From Acorus gramineus (taxonomy: Eukaryota; Streptophyta; Magnoliopsida; Acorales; Acoraceae), in NCBI GenBank assembly GCA_030737835.1, contig CM060854.1, positions 10,163,272-10,227,271 on the forward strand: a stretch of DNA of 64,000 bases, in the 5' to 3' direction. The position numbers and the translations under genes are program-made. The notes below the pieces were generated by a model. The model saw nothing but the letters and a program-made list of their open reading frames with translations. It ran no database searches and was not told where the DNA came from. Positions 24,300 through 33,857 of this stretch are shown in pieces. The first letter of the stretch is position 1; every line of letters begins with the position of its first letter.

Positions 24300-25413
24300 C
24301 TAGGAAGGGAAAAGATGCGGATATGCGCCACGCATGGCGTCCTCTAGCTCCCAAGTGGCCTCGGCACCAGAACGGTGCTGCCATCGCACCTTAACCAGCT
24401 GGACGGTCTTGGTGCGGAGCCTCTTCTCGCGTCGGTCCAGGATCTCGATCGGCTGCTCCACGAATGACAAGTCCGGCTCGAAGACGAGCGGCTCGAACCG
24501 GATAACGTGAGCAGGATCGTGGACGTAACGCCTCAGCTGCGAGACATGGAAGACGTCATGGGCCTGAGCCAACTGTGGGGGCAGGGCTATGCGATAGGCC
24601 ACCTCTCCAACCCGCTCGAGGATGAGAAACGGCCCAATGAAACGCGGACTCAGCTTGCCCCGCACACCGAAACGGAAGATGCCCTTCATCGGGGACACCT
24701 TCAGGAAAACATGGTCACCAACCTCGAAGGCGAGCTCACGGCGACGACGATCGGCGTAGCTCTTCTGACGGCTCTGAGCGACTCGGATACGCTCGCGAAT
24801 CGTCTTGACCATCTCTGAGGTCTGGTGGATGATCTCTGGTCCCTCCAACTGGCGCTCTCCGACCTCGTCCCAACACAAGGGGGACCTGCAGCTGCGGCCA
24901 TAGAGCGCTTCATATGGTGCCATCCAGATACTCGAGTGGTAGCTGTTGTTGTAGGCAAACTCCACCAACGGAAGATGCCTCTCCCAACTGCCCCCAAAGT
25001 CGAGAACGCAAGCTCGCAGCATGTCCTCCAGGGTCTGAATCGTCCTCTCCGACTGGCCGTCCGTCTGCGGATGAAACGCTGTACTGAAGTGGAGGTTCGT
25101 ACCAAGGGCGTGCTGAAGGCTACGCCAGAACCTCGAAGTAAATCTCGCGTCTCTATCAGAAATGATGCTGACGGGAGTGCCATGGAGACGAACAATCTCG
25201 GAGACAAACAACTGCGCCAGGGTGTCCAGAGAATCGGTGAGTCGAATGGGGAGGAAATGAGCGGACTTAGTCAGTCGGTCGACGATTACCCAGATGGCAT
25301 CGCGACCCGAACGTGACCTCGGCAAGCCCGAAACGAAGTCCATGGTGATCTGCTCCCACTTCCACTGAGGAATCTCAATGGACTGCAGCTTCCCCGCAGG
25401 ACGCTGATCTCCG
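24300..25413 (-). pseudogene. E2 integrase core, C-terminal domain and chromo-like tail
   Basis: This open 3' segment of pol begins after a 1-bp deletion near 25410. It contains the start of the integrase catalytic core ([15 protein letters not shown], first acidic residue), the second ([16 protein letters not shown]) and the third ([10 protein letters not shown]). These are followed by the GPY/F-type region ([29 protein letters not shown]). The C-terminus ([19 protein letters not shown]) resembles the reduced chromodomain of Tekay-type chromoviruses, which guides integration to heterochromatin. The stop is at 24302-24300, about 35 bp before the polypurine tract. The segment itself is intact but separated from the rest of pol by frameshifts. 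Confidence 0.9.
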
Positions 25414-26477
25414 ACTTCACCTGCTGGCATACCAAGCAACGGGCAACGAAACGGCCAATATCCGCCTTCATCCCGCGCCACCAGTAGCCACGACGAAGGC
25501 CCCTGTACATCTTCGTGCCACCAGGATGCACTGTGTACCTCGAACGATGGGCCTCGTCCAAGATCTTCTGCTTCAGCTCTGCGTCGTCAGGAATGCATAC
25601 TCGACCTCTGAACCGCAGGATTCCGTCCTCGCAAATCTGGTAGTCCGGACGCTCGCCCCGGGCGACGCCTTCAGAGAGGACTAGAAAGTGAGGATCCTGC
25701 CCCTGAGCCGTGCGGATCTCGTCGAGAAGAACGGGCTGCACCACTAGCCTGGCCAAAAAGCCACCCGCAGGTGTCTCTCGAACGCTGATCCAGCAAGCGG
25801 CCTCCTCCAGAAGCCTCCAACGACGTACAGCCAAGTGGGCGGCCATGCCCAAGGGCTGCCTGCTGAGAGCATCGGCCACGACATTCGCCTTACCCGGATG
25901 GTAAGCGATGTCACAATCATAGTCCTTCAGGAACTCGACCCAACGTCTCTGACGCATGTTGAGCTCCGGCTGGGACTGCAAGTAAGTCAAGCTCTTGTGA
26001 TCAGTGAAGAGCTCGAACTCCTCGCCATAGAGGTAGTGCCTCCACATCTTCAGCGCAAAGATGATCGCTGCTAACTCTAAGTCGTGGGTGGGGTAATTCT
26101 GCTCATGGGGCTTCAACTGACACGACGCGTAAGCCACAACCTTACCGTACTGCATCAGGACGCAACCCACACCCAGCCGCGATGCATCGGAGTAGACTGC
26201 GAATCCACCACTCCCAGACGGAATGGTAAGAACTGGCGCTGAGGTGAGCCTTCGCTTCAACTCCAGGAAGCTCTCCTCGCAAGCTGGGGACCACTCGAAC
26301 CGGACATCCTTCCGAGTGAGGCGGGTCAGAGGAACAGCTATCTTCGAGAAACCCTCGACAAACCTCCGATAATAACCCGCTAAACCCAGGAAGCTCCGAA
26401 TCTCTGTGGGGTTCGACGGTCGACGCCAATTCGACACGGCGAGCGTCTTGTCCGGGTCCACAGATATGCCCTCGCCG
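25414..26477 (-). pseudogene. E2 RT end, RNase H and integrase zinc-binding region
   Basis: This open stretch lies between two single-base frameshifts (near 26477 and 25410). It covers the RT thumb/connection ([19 protein letters not shown]), RNase H ([53 protein letters not shown]) and the integrase HHCC region ([11 protein letters not shown] ... RCLVCQQVK). Element E1 has lost 89 bp just downstream of FVEGFSK and carries a duplicated RNase H block, so this copy is the better reference for the region. Confidence 0.9.
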
Positions 26478-26957
26478 AAATCACGTGGCCTAGAAAGGCC
26501 ATACGCTCCAACCAAAACTCGCACTTACTGAACTTGGCGAACAACTGATGTCGGGCCAAAGTCTCCAAGACAGTGCGGAGATGGTCAGCGTGCTCCTCAA
26601 GACTCCTCGAGTACACCAGAATATCATCGATGAAGACTACTACGAAGGAGTCGAGGAAGGGCCGAAACACCCGGTTCATCAGATCCATGAAGGCTGCCGA
26701 CGCATTCGTCAACCCAAACGGCAGTACTCTGAACTCGTAGTGCCCATAACGGGTACGAAAGGCCGTCTTCGGAATATCTGACTCCCGGATCTTCAGCTGA
26801 TAGTAGCCCGAACGGAGATCGATCTTAGAAAAGACACGCGCTCCCTGGAGCTGGTCAAACAGATCGTCAATCCGTGGCAAGGGGTACTTGTTCTTCACGG
26901 TCCGCTTGTTCAGCTGCTGTAACCAATACAAAGACGCAGCGAACCGTCCTTCTTCCG
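26478..26957 (-). pseudogene. E2 reverse transcriptase core
   Basis: After two 1-bp deletions (near 26957 and 26917), frame returns for [51 protein letters not shown] and the catalytic [10 protein letters not shown] (the gypsy form of the YxDD box). It ends near a further 1-bp deletion at about 26477 in the GHVIS region. Compared with E1 the core motifs are conserved, so loss of activity is due to frame breaks. Confidence 0.9.
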
Positions 26958-28099
26958 ACGAACAAAACAGGGGCTCCCCACGGAGAAACACTCGGACGTG
27001 CGAAGCCCTTCTCAAGCAACTCCTCCAACTGCTCCTTGAGCACCTTCAGCTCTGCTGGGGCCATCCGGTACGGAGCTCTCGAAATCGGCTCGGTCCCCGG
27101 AATTAGATTAATCTCAAACTCGATCGCGCGATCCGGCGGTAATCCCGGAAGATCATCGGGGAAAACCTCTGGATATTCCGCCACGATCGGAGTCTGACTG
27201 ATATCTGCCCGCAGTGGTGCGTCCTCCTCAGCAATATACGCCAGAAAGCCCTCACATCCTCCCTGAAGGAGTCTCCACGCCTGGATAGATGACACGAACC
27301 CCAAAGGGGCTATGTCACGATCGCCCACGAACTGGAAAGACCTCCGACCCGGAAGGTGGAAAGACACCGACTTCGCAAAACAGTCGATGCTGGCGTGACT
27401 AGCTGAGAGCCAATCCATTCCCAGGATGGCATCGAAGTCCGTCATGGCGAGCTCTACCAACTCTACTGGAAACTCATGCTCCGCAATCACCACGGTACAC
27501 CCTCGGTAAACAGAACGGAGGAGAATACGGTCTCCGACGGGCAATGATATCTCCAGCATAACATCAAGAGGGGCGGACGCCACGCCCATCCGTCTCGCAA
27601 AAACGGGAGACACGAACGAGTGCGTGGCTCCGGAATCAAATAACACATATGCAGGGAGCTGGGAGATCAAAACAATACCTCGAACCACGCTACCCGAAGC
27701 CTGCGCCTCCTCGGCTGAAAGTGCTGCAACTCGGCCCTGAACAAACTGTGGCTGAGGAGTAGGGGCACGCCTCGCAGGCTGCACTGGCTGCCTCCTCTGG
27801 TCAACTCGGCCACCCTGTGGCTGCTGCTGCTGACGCTGTGGCTGCTGCTGGTGGTGCGGCTGCTGCTATAGCTGATGCTGCTGCGGGTGCAGCACACGGG
27901 GTCGGCCAGCATCAGGGCAATTATATAAAATATGCCCGACGCGATGACAATGGTAACAGCGTCGCCTCTCGGGCTGCCTGGCCTGGACTGGTACTGCCGC
28001 AATGGGTGCTGGACCTCGCGCTGGCACCACATCGACTGGAGTAGCGGCGGCCGCTGACTGATCAAAGCGGGGCCGCTTCTTCTTGCAGTCCTGGCTCCT
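26958..28099 (-). pseudogene. E2 nucleocapsid zinc knuckle, Q/P-rich linker and protease
   Basis: Starts after the homopolymer frameshift at 28100-28104. A CCHC knuckle CYHCHRVGHILYNC (CX2CX4HX4C) is encoded at about 27958-27916. A Gln/Pro-rich linker follows, with a TAG stop at 27868-27866 where E1 keeps glutamine codons. The aspartic protease has the intact catalytic LFDSGATHSF (about 27640-27610) and the later ILGMDWL. After it come the RT-leading [20 protein letters not shown] and [10 protein letters not shown], where a 1-bp deletion breaks the frame. In this family gag and pol appear to be one ORF, because knuckle, protease and RT share a frame in E1. Confidence 0.85.
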
Positions 28100-28104
28100 G
28101 GGGG

Positions 28105-29058
28105 TCTCTGGTCTGCAGAAGGAGTTGGAACCCCCAAAGGGACCCCAAGGTCTCGCTCGACTGTCTTTGCCTGAGACACCAAGTCCGAGTACCTCGTGAA
28201 CGCCTGAGAAGTGACATGCACCCAGATGGTGCTAATGAGACCCATCTCGAAACGATGACATCGCGTCTCCTCGTTTATCACCAAGGCGGGGGCAAACCTG
28301 GAAAGCCTCGTGAAGTGTGTGTAGTCAGCGACTAACATGGAGCCCTGCGTCAGCTGCTCGAACTCTCGCATCACGATCTGGCGTGTCGAAAACGGGAAGT
28401 ACTCCTCCAGAAAGTACCTCCGGAACCCAGCCCATAGTAGTCGCTCCACTCCCTCGGAGATGTCCACCGATCGGGTAGCCCACCAGTCGGCGGCGCTACC
28501 CTTCAACATGAAGGTGGCCAGGGAGACACGCTGGCGGTCGGTGCAGTGCATGGTCGAGAAGATCTTGTCGACCTCTATCAACCAACTCTCAAGGGCAAGG
28601 GGGTCCGCCGTTTGGCCATGGAACTCGAGAGGATGGAGCTTCAGAAAGGCAGTGAGGCCGCTCTGATGCACTGGCGCTGCAGCCTCTAGGTCCACCTCCC
28701 TCTCCAGGGGATTCTCAACTCCCACCACCGGAATCACCACGGGAACAGGGGGTACGTCGGGCACCACCGGTGGATCTGCCACCAAGGGGACCTGTGGAAC
28801 TGCCTCGCGGGCCGTCCGCAGCTCCTGGATCTCTCGTGCCTGCTCAGCTAACGCCCTAGTCTGGGCCTCCAGTGCCCTAGTCTGAGTCTCCACCAGATCT
28901 GTGATACGAGCGTAAGCACGCTCCCATGCAGGAGGCTCTTGCGCCGGTCTTGGCCCCATAGCCGAGGATCCTCCAGTAGCATCATCGCCTCTGGTAGGTC
29001 CGGGAACCTCCAAAGGCCGAGAGGGACCACGTCCACACATTCCTCTATGAGGAGGCAT
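28105..29058 (-). pseudogene. E2 gag, N-terminal and capsid-like part
   Basis: The ATG at 29058 lies 99 nt downstream of the primer-binding site and starts MPPHRGMCGRGPSRP. A helical, coiled-coil-like stretch rich in E/Q/R follows (DLVETQTRALEAQTRALAEQ), then a proline/valine linker. The retrotransposon gag domain contains TFMLKGSAADWWATR, GFRRYFLEEYFP and FEQLTQGSMLVADYT, the classic W...F...Y pattern. The frame is lost at the 5-base C tract (sense strand) at 28104-28100. E1 has seven at the same place; six would keep the frame open. Confidence 0.9.
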
Positions 29059-29156
29059 ATCAGCAACCTAAGAAAACAGACACTAGGATCAGAATACTCA
29101 TATAGAAATCCTAGGACTCATCTCTAAGAAAAACAATTGGCTCTGACAGGACCAGG

Positions 29157-29168
29157 CTCTGATACCAA
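29157..29168 (-). other. primer-binding site of E2 (initiator tRNA-Met)
   Basis: On the minus strand TGGTATCAGAGC, complementary to the 3' end of plant initiator tRNA-Met, begins 4 nt after the LTR end GTGACA. Confidence 0.9.
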
Positions 29169-29172
29169 CTTT

Positions 29173-31394
29173 TGTCACGCCCCAGGGCGGCCGTCCCCGA
29201 TACGTGGCAAATATATATAATATCAGCAGTCTATACAGGAGATCAATAAAATACTCTAAACAACATCGAAAATGACAACACAGACAATAAGGTGGCTGAC
29301 ATAATATATACAAATAGCGGAAGCTTAAACGACTGAGTCTGTAATTCAAAGACATATTACAGACCCAATACATAATCAACTGTCCTGTGAGAGCCAATAT
29401 ACACAATGACATCCAAATACAAGTATGTGCCCAAGCACGGAATACAATACATACAATCAAGAAGGGGATGCTGATGGCCTCTCACTCGCAGAACGTGACG
29501 CTGCTCTGCTACTGTTGATGTGCCTCGGGGAGCTCCTCCTTCAGATCCGACTCAGATATAACTGGAGAAAATATATGCGAGGGGTGAGCCACACGCTCAG
29601 TGAATAGCACAACCCATGCATCACAATTCATATTAACCTTAAATGATTTATAGTCCCTAAAACGGGAGCAACAACACATTCTAGTGGGTCGTTTCATCGC
29701 CAACCCACCTCCCCCCTCACCCTCACCCTTTCCGGGGGTGACATGGGCCTCTTGGGGCATACTAGACCGCTCTCCACCCCTGGTCCACCCGGTAGCCTCT
29801 CCCACACTCCGTAGCCTCTACCTGGTATACTCCCACTATCAGTACTGTCCGACGCATCGGAGGTACCTACGGACGGGAGCCCTCTGTCAGGTCAGCTTTC
29901 CAACGCCGGGGAGTCCCTACATCGGATCCAACCAAAAGGAGAAGACAGCCTACTCACGCTGATACGATCCTCTTGGATCCGTCGACAACGCTTTAACATT
30001 CCTAATATCATGAATTCTCAAGAATTCCTCCAGGGCGCATAACTAAGATGCGGGGATACATATATTATAACAACAAGGTTATAATATTCTCTAAGGCATG
30101 CTTATAACAATATGCTCTCATTTTGATTTAATTAGATTAAACTAGATGGGAACATACATAGTTCGGGGCTTTCCAGTCAAGGGACATGGTGTCTAGACAT
30201 GCATAGGCCTCTATACACGATAAGGGTGCATTTCCCTAGCATACAAAGTCTAAGGTGGCATGGATACATCATATTAATCATGCATGCATAGTTTACATTT
30301 ATTACAAGTTAATATACAATTATGGTGCCCCAGGGGAGGGCAATGCACGCCTACGTGCATCGAACGCCTCCCTACTGGGTTGGATTGTCCCACTCACCGA
30401 AACCCGGGTCGTTGCGTGACCGTCCGTCAAGATCTGCAAGACATGGGCATTCAATATGGTGAGTAAACTACACAAATACATAAGAAATTTACTAGAAATA
30501 CCCAACACTCGGACAAGCATGCATACGGGCCCGCACGCACGCGAGCACGCGCGTACGCACGCGAGTCCGAGTGCCCTGACACCCTCCCGAACCCTCGGGC
30601 AGCCATACGCATGGCCACCCGCACGCGCACGCACGAATGCGCACGCACGCAAGCACCCCTACGCCCCAGGCGCACTGCCGCGCCCTTGCCTGCGCCCCCA
30701 GACGTGCTGCTGCGCCTCTGCCCGCGCGCCCAAACACGTTGCCACGCGGGCACGCACCGCGCGTCCAGCCCTGCGCGTACCCGCTCGCACTGCGCCCTCA
30801 CCCAGCACTCCGCGCGCACGCCCGCATGTCTGCGCGTACGCGTGCGCGCCCGCCAGCGCGCCCGTCTGTGCACGCTAGCGCCCGACTGCGCGTGCAGACG
30901 CGCGCGCACGAGCGCGGATGACTCCACACGCGCCCGAGCCCTTTCCACCCCCTCCTCAGCCCACCCTCACCCCCTAACACCCATGCAAGCATGCATAACC
31001 ATTCAAACATCCTAATCAATCATCTAACCTAGCTAGGGGAGGAGGAAGACTTACCCAAAGAGAGGAAGAGCAAGGGAGGAAGCTCGGGTGCCCTTCGCGC
31101 ACCAAACCACCACCACCGCCACCACCAAGACCACCACCACCTCAGCCTCTAGCAAGGCCTAAAGATGGCTGAAAACAGGGGGGAAGGGGAAGCCATGAGA
31201 GGAGGTAAACAAAGGGGAAAGCAAAACAAAAACCATACAAGGGTAGATCTCACCCTTACCAATCTTTTTCCCTTCTAGGGTTTCCTTGTTCTTTTCCTTC
31301 TACTAGCTCTAATGGAGGACCAAAGGAAAAGGGGGTGAGTGAGTGGAGAAGAGAAGAGAAGGGGAGAGAAGATGAAGGGGACGCCTAAATGGCT

Positions 31395-31425
<31 letters not shown>

Positions 31426-31683
31426 ACTTAGAAAAATTAGGGTTTTTGGTGTTTGACTTTGAGTCAACCTAACCACACAAACAAACAAAACCAATTGACC
31501 AAGTCAATGGTCAAACTTGACTTGGTCAAAGTCCCCCTTGACTTGGTCAAGTCTCCCCATGACTTTTCGCTTGGTCAAAACCCGGATACGATTCGGAACT
31601 GCCAAATTCTGAAACGTTACCGGAATTCGATGAAATTTTCGTGAGTGGTTTGAAATGGCACCAAGACACATAATGTGCAGTTA
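29173..31683 (-). mobile_element. 5' LTR of E2, 5' end missing
   Basis: Closely similar to the 3' LTR at 21720-24252. Minus-strand signals: W-boxes about 31580-31450, (CA)n run 31397-31421, donor GT 31054-31053, acceptor AG 30435-30434, 36-nt microexon 30433-30398, donor GT 30397-30396, hairpin CGTGCA/TGCACG 30359-30344, acceptor AG 29563-29562. It stops at GTGCAGTTAG (31683) instead of continuing to TGTTATATATG; the promoter-distal 142 bp are lost. Confidence 0.9.
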
Positions 31684-32654
31684 GTTAATTTATTTAAATC
31701 AAATGCGAGCATATGGTTCTGAGCATGCCTTAGAGAATATTATAACCTTGTGGTTATAATATATGGTTCTGCGCATCTTAGTTATGCGCCCTAGAGGAAT
31801 TCTTGAGAATTCATAACATTAGAATTGTTAGGAGGCGTTGTCGACGGATCCAAGAGGATCGTATCCGTGTGGGTAGGCTGTTTCTCTTCCCTTCATTGGA
31901 TCCGTATAGGGACTCCCTAGAGTTAGACAGGCTGTCCTGACAGAGGGCTCCCATCTGTAGGTACCTCCGATGCGTCGAGTTGTGCTGATCGTGGGAGTAG
32001 ACCAGGTGAGCTACGGAGTGGAGGAGAGGCTATCGGTGGACCAAGGGTGATCAACAGCCTAGTCAATCCCAAAATACCCATGTCACCCCTTCGAGGGTGA
32101 GGGTGAGGGTGTGGTGGGTCGGCGATGTAACGACCCACTGGATTGTGTAGTTATTTCCACTTAGGGGCTATAAATCATTTAAGGTTAATATGAATTGTGA
32201 TGCATGGGTTGTGCTATTCACTGAGCGTGTGGCTCACCCCTCGCATATTCTTTTCTCAAGTGATATCTGAGTCGGATCTGAAGGAGGAGCTCCCCGAGGC
32301 ACATCAGTAGTAGCGGAGCAGCATCACGTTCTGCGAGTGAGAGGCCATCAGCATCCCCTTTTTATTGTATGTATTGTATTCCGTGCTTGGGCACACATTT
32401 GTATTATATTTGGATGTCGTTGTATATATATTGGCTCTCACAGGACAGTTGATTATGTATCGGGTCTGTAATATGTCTTTGAATTACAGACTCAGTCTTT
32501 TAGCTTCCGCTATTTGTATATATCATGTCAGCCACCTTTCTGTCTGTGTTGTCATTTTTTATGCTGTATAGAGTATTTCATTGATCTCCTGTATAGACAG
32601 CTGATATCATATATAATTGCCACGTCTCAGGGACGGCCGCCCTGGGGCGTGACA
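31684..32654 (+). mobile_element. 5' LTR of E1, only the 3' 971 bp
   Basis: Begins inside intron 2 (TTAATTTATTTAAATC, matching about 54674 of the 3' LTR) and ends GGGGCGTGACA at 32654. It keeps the GAATTC-N4-GAATTC dyad (about 31798), the G-rich motif (about 32096-32119), the TTCACTGAG-N6-GCTCACCC motif (about 32217), an acceptor that now reads CAAG at 32259-32260 instead of CCAG, and the TGTAAT hairpin. About 1.7 kb of promoter, exon 1 and intron 1 are missing, so E1 has lost its own promoter. Confidence 0.9.
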
Positions 32655-32659
32655 AAAGT

Positions 32660-32671
32660 TGGTATCAGAGC
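32660..32671 (+). other. primer-binding site of E1 (initiator tRNA-Met)
   Basis: TGGTATCAGAGC follows the LTR end after AAAGT; identical in place and sequence to that of E2. Confidence 0.9.
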
Positions 32672-32769
32672 CTGGTCCTGTCAGAGCCAATTGTTTTTCG
32701 TAGAGATGAGTCCTAGGATTTCTATATGAGTATTCTGATCCTAGTGTCTGGTTTTCTTAGGTTGCTGAT

Positions 32770-33857
32770 ATGCCTCCTCGCAGAGGAATGCGCGGACGTG
32801 GTCCCTCTCGGCCTCTGAAGGTTCCCGGACCTACTAGAGGCGAGGATGCTACTGGAGAGTCCTCAGCTATAGGGCCAGGACCGGCACAGGAGCCTCCTGC
32901 ATGGGAGCGTGCTTACGCTCGGATAGCAGATCTGGTGGAGACTCAGACCAGAGCACTGGAGGCCCAGACTAGGGTGTTAGCTGAGCAGGCACGAGAGATC
33001 CAAGAGCTGTGGGCGGCCCGCGAGGCAGTTCCACGGGTCCCCTTAGTGGCGGATCCACCGGTGGTGCCCGACGTACCCCCTGTCCCAGTGGTGATTCCGG
33101 TGGCAGGAGTTCAGGATCCCCTGGAGAGGGAGGTGGAGATAGAGGCTGCAGCACGAGTGCGTTAGAGTGGCCTCACTGCTTTTCTGAAGCTCCACCCTCC
33201 CGAGTTCCATGGCCAGACGGCGGATCCCCTTGCCCCTGAGCGTTGGTTGATGGAGGTGGACACGATCTTCTCGACCATGCACTGCACCGACCGCAAACGT
33301 GTCTCCCTGGCCACCTTCATGTTGAAGGGTAGCGCCGCCGACTGGTGGGCTACCCGATCGGTGGACATCCCCGAGGGAGTGGAGCGACTTTTATGGGCAG
33401 GGTTCCGGAGGTATTTCCTGGAGGAGTACTTCCCATTTTTGACACGCCAGATCGTGATGCGAGAGTTCAAGCAGCTGACCAAGGGCTCCATGTCAGTCGC
33501 TGACTACTCCACACGCTTCACGAGGCTTTCCAGGTTCACCCCCGCCTTGGTGATGGATGAGGAGACGCGATGCCGTCGTTTCGAGATGGGTCTCAGTAGC
33601 ACCATTCGGGTGCATGTCACTTCTCAGGCGTTCACGAGGTACTCAGACTTGGTGTCTCGGGCGAAGATAGTCGAGCGAGACCTCGGGGTCTCCATGGGGG
33701 TTCCAACCCCTTCTGAAGACTAGAGACCCCCCCAAGAGCAAGGACCATGTACATCGCAAGAAGAAGTGGCCCCGCTTTGATCAGTCAGCGGCTGCCGCTA
33801 CTCCAGTCGATGTGGTGCCAGTGCGAGGTCCAGCACCCATTGCGGCAGTACCAGTCC
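32770..33857 (+). pseudogene. E1 gag, broken by a TAG stop and a C-tract frameshift
   Basis: Starts ATG with MPPRRGMRGRGPSRP. A TAG at 33163-33165 replaces the CAG found in E2. The same frame then continues through the gag domain (TFMLKGSAADWWATR, AGFRRYFLEEYFP, VADYSTRFTRLSRF) to a second TAG at 33721-33723. The seven-base C tract at 33727-33733 puts the following KKKWPRFDQ-type basic region out of frame. The gene is then interrupted at 33858 by a solo LTR; the two halves join cleanly once one AGTCC copy is removed. Confidence 0.9.

Larger units (their letters stand above)
21720..31683 (-). mobile_element. element E2: near-complete Tekay-like gypsy retrotransposon
   Basis: In transcription order (right to left): truncated 5' LTR 31683-29173, primer-binding site, gag-pol 29058-24300, polypurine tract and complete 3' LTR 24252-21720. 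The two LTRs look nearly identical by eye, which suggests a fairly recent insertion. The domain order gag-CCHC-PR-RT-RH-IN with a chromo-like C-terminus in one ORF fits chromoviruses of the Tekay/Del clade. It cannot be autonomous: at least five frameshifts and one stop break gag-pol. The 5' LTR lacks its first 142 bp (by comparison with 24111-24252), where it is fused to element E1. Confidence 0.9.

Noticed and set aside
25835-26074. 79-codon antisense frame also seen at 38922-39161 and 39244-39483
   Set aside because: It is antisense to the conserved RNase H codons of E2 and E1, so its conservation is a shadow of the sense protein.
32660-32671. tRNA-like sequence TGGTATCAGAGC (also at 29157-29168 and 42487-42499)
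   Set aside because: It is the primer-binding site complementary to initiator tRNA-Met; no cloverleaf or flanking tRNA gene sequence exists.
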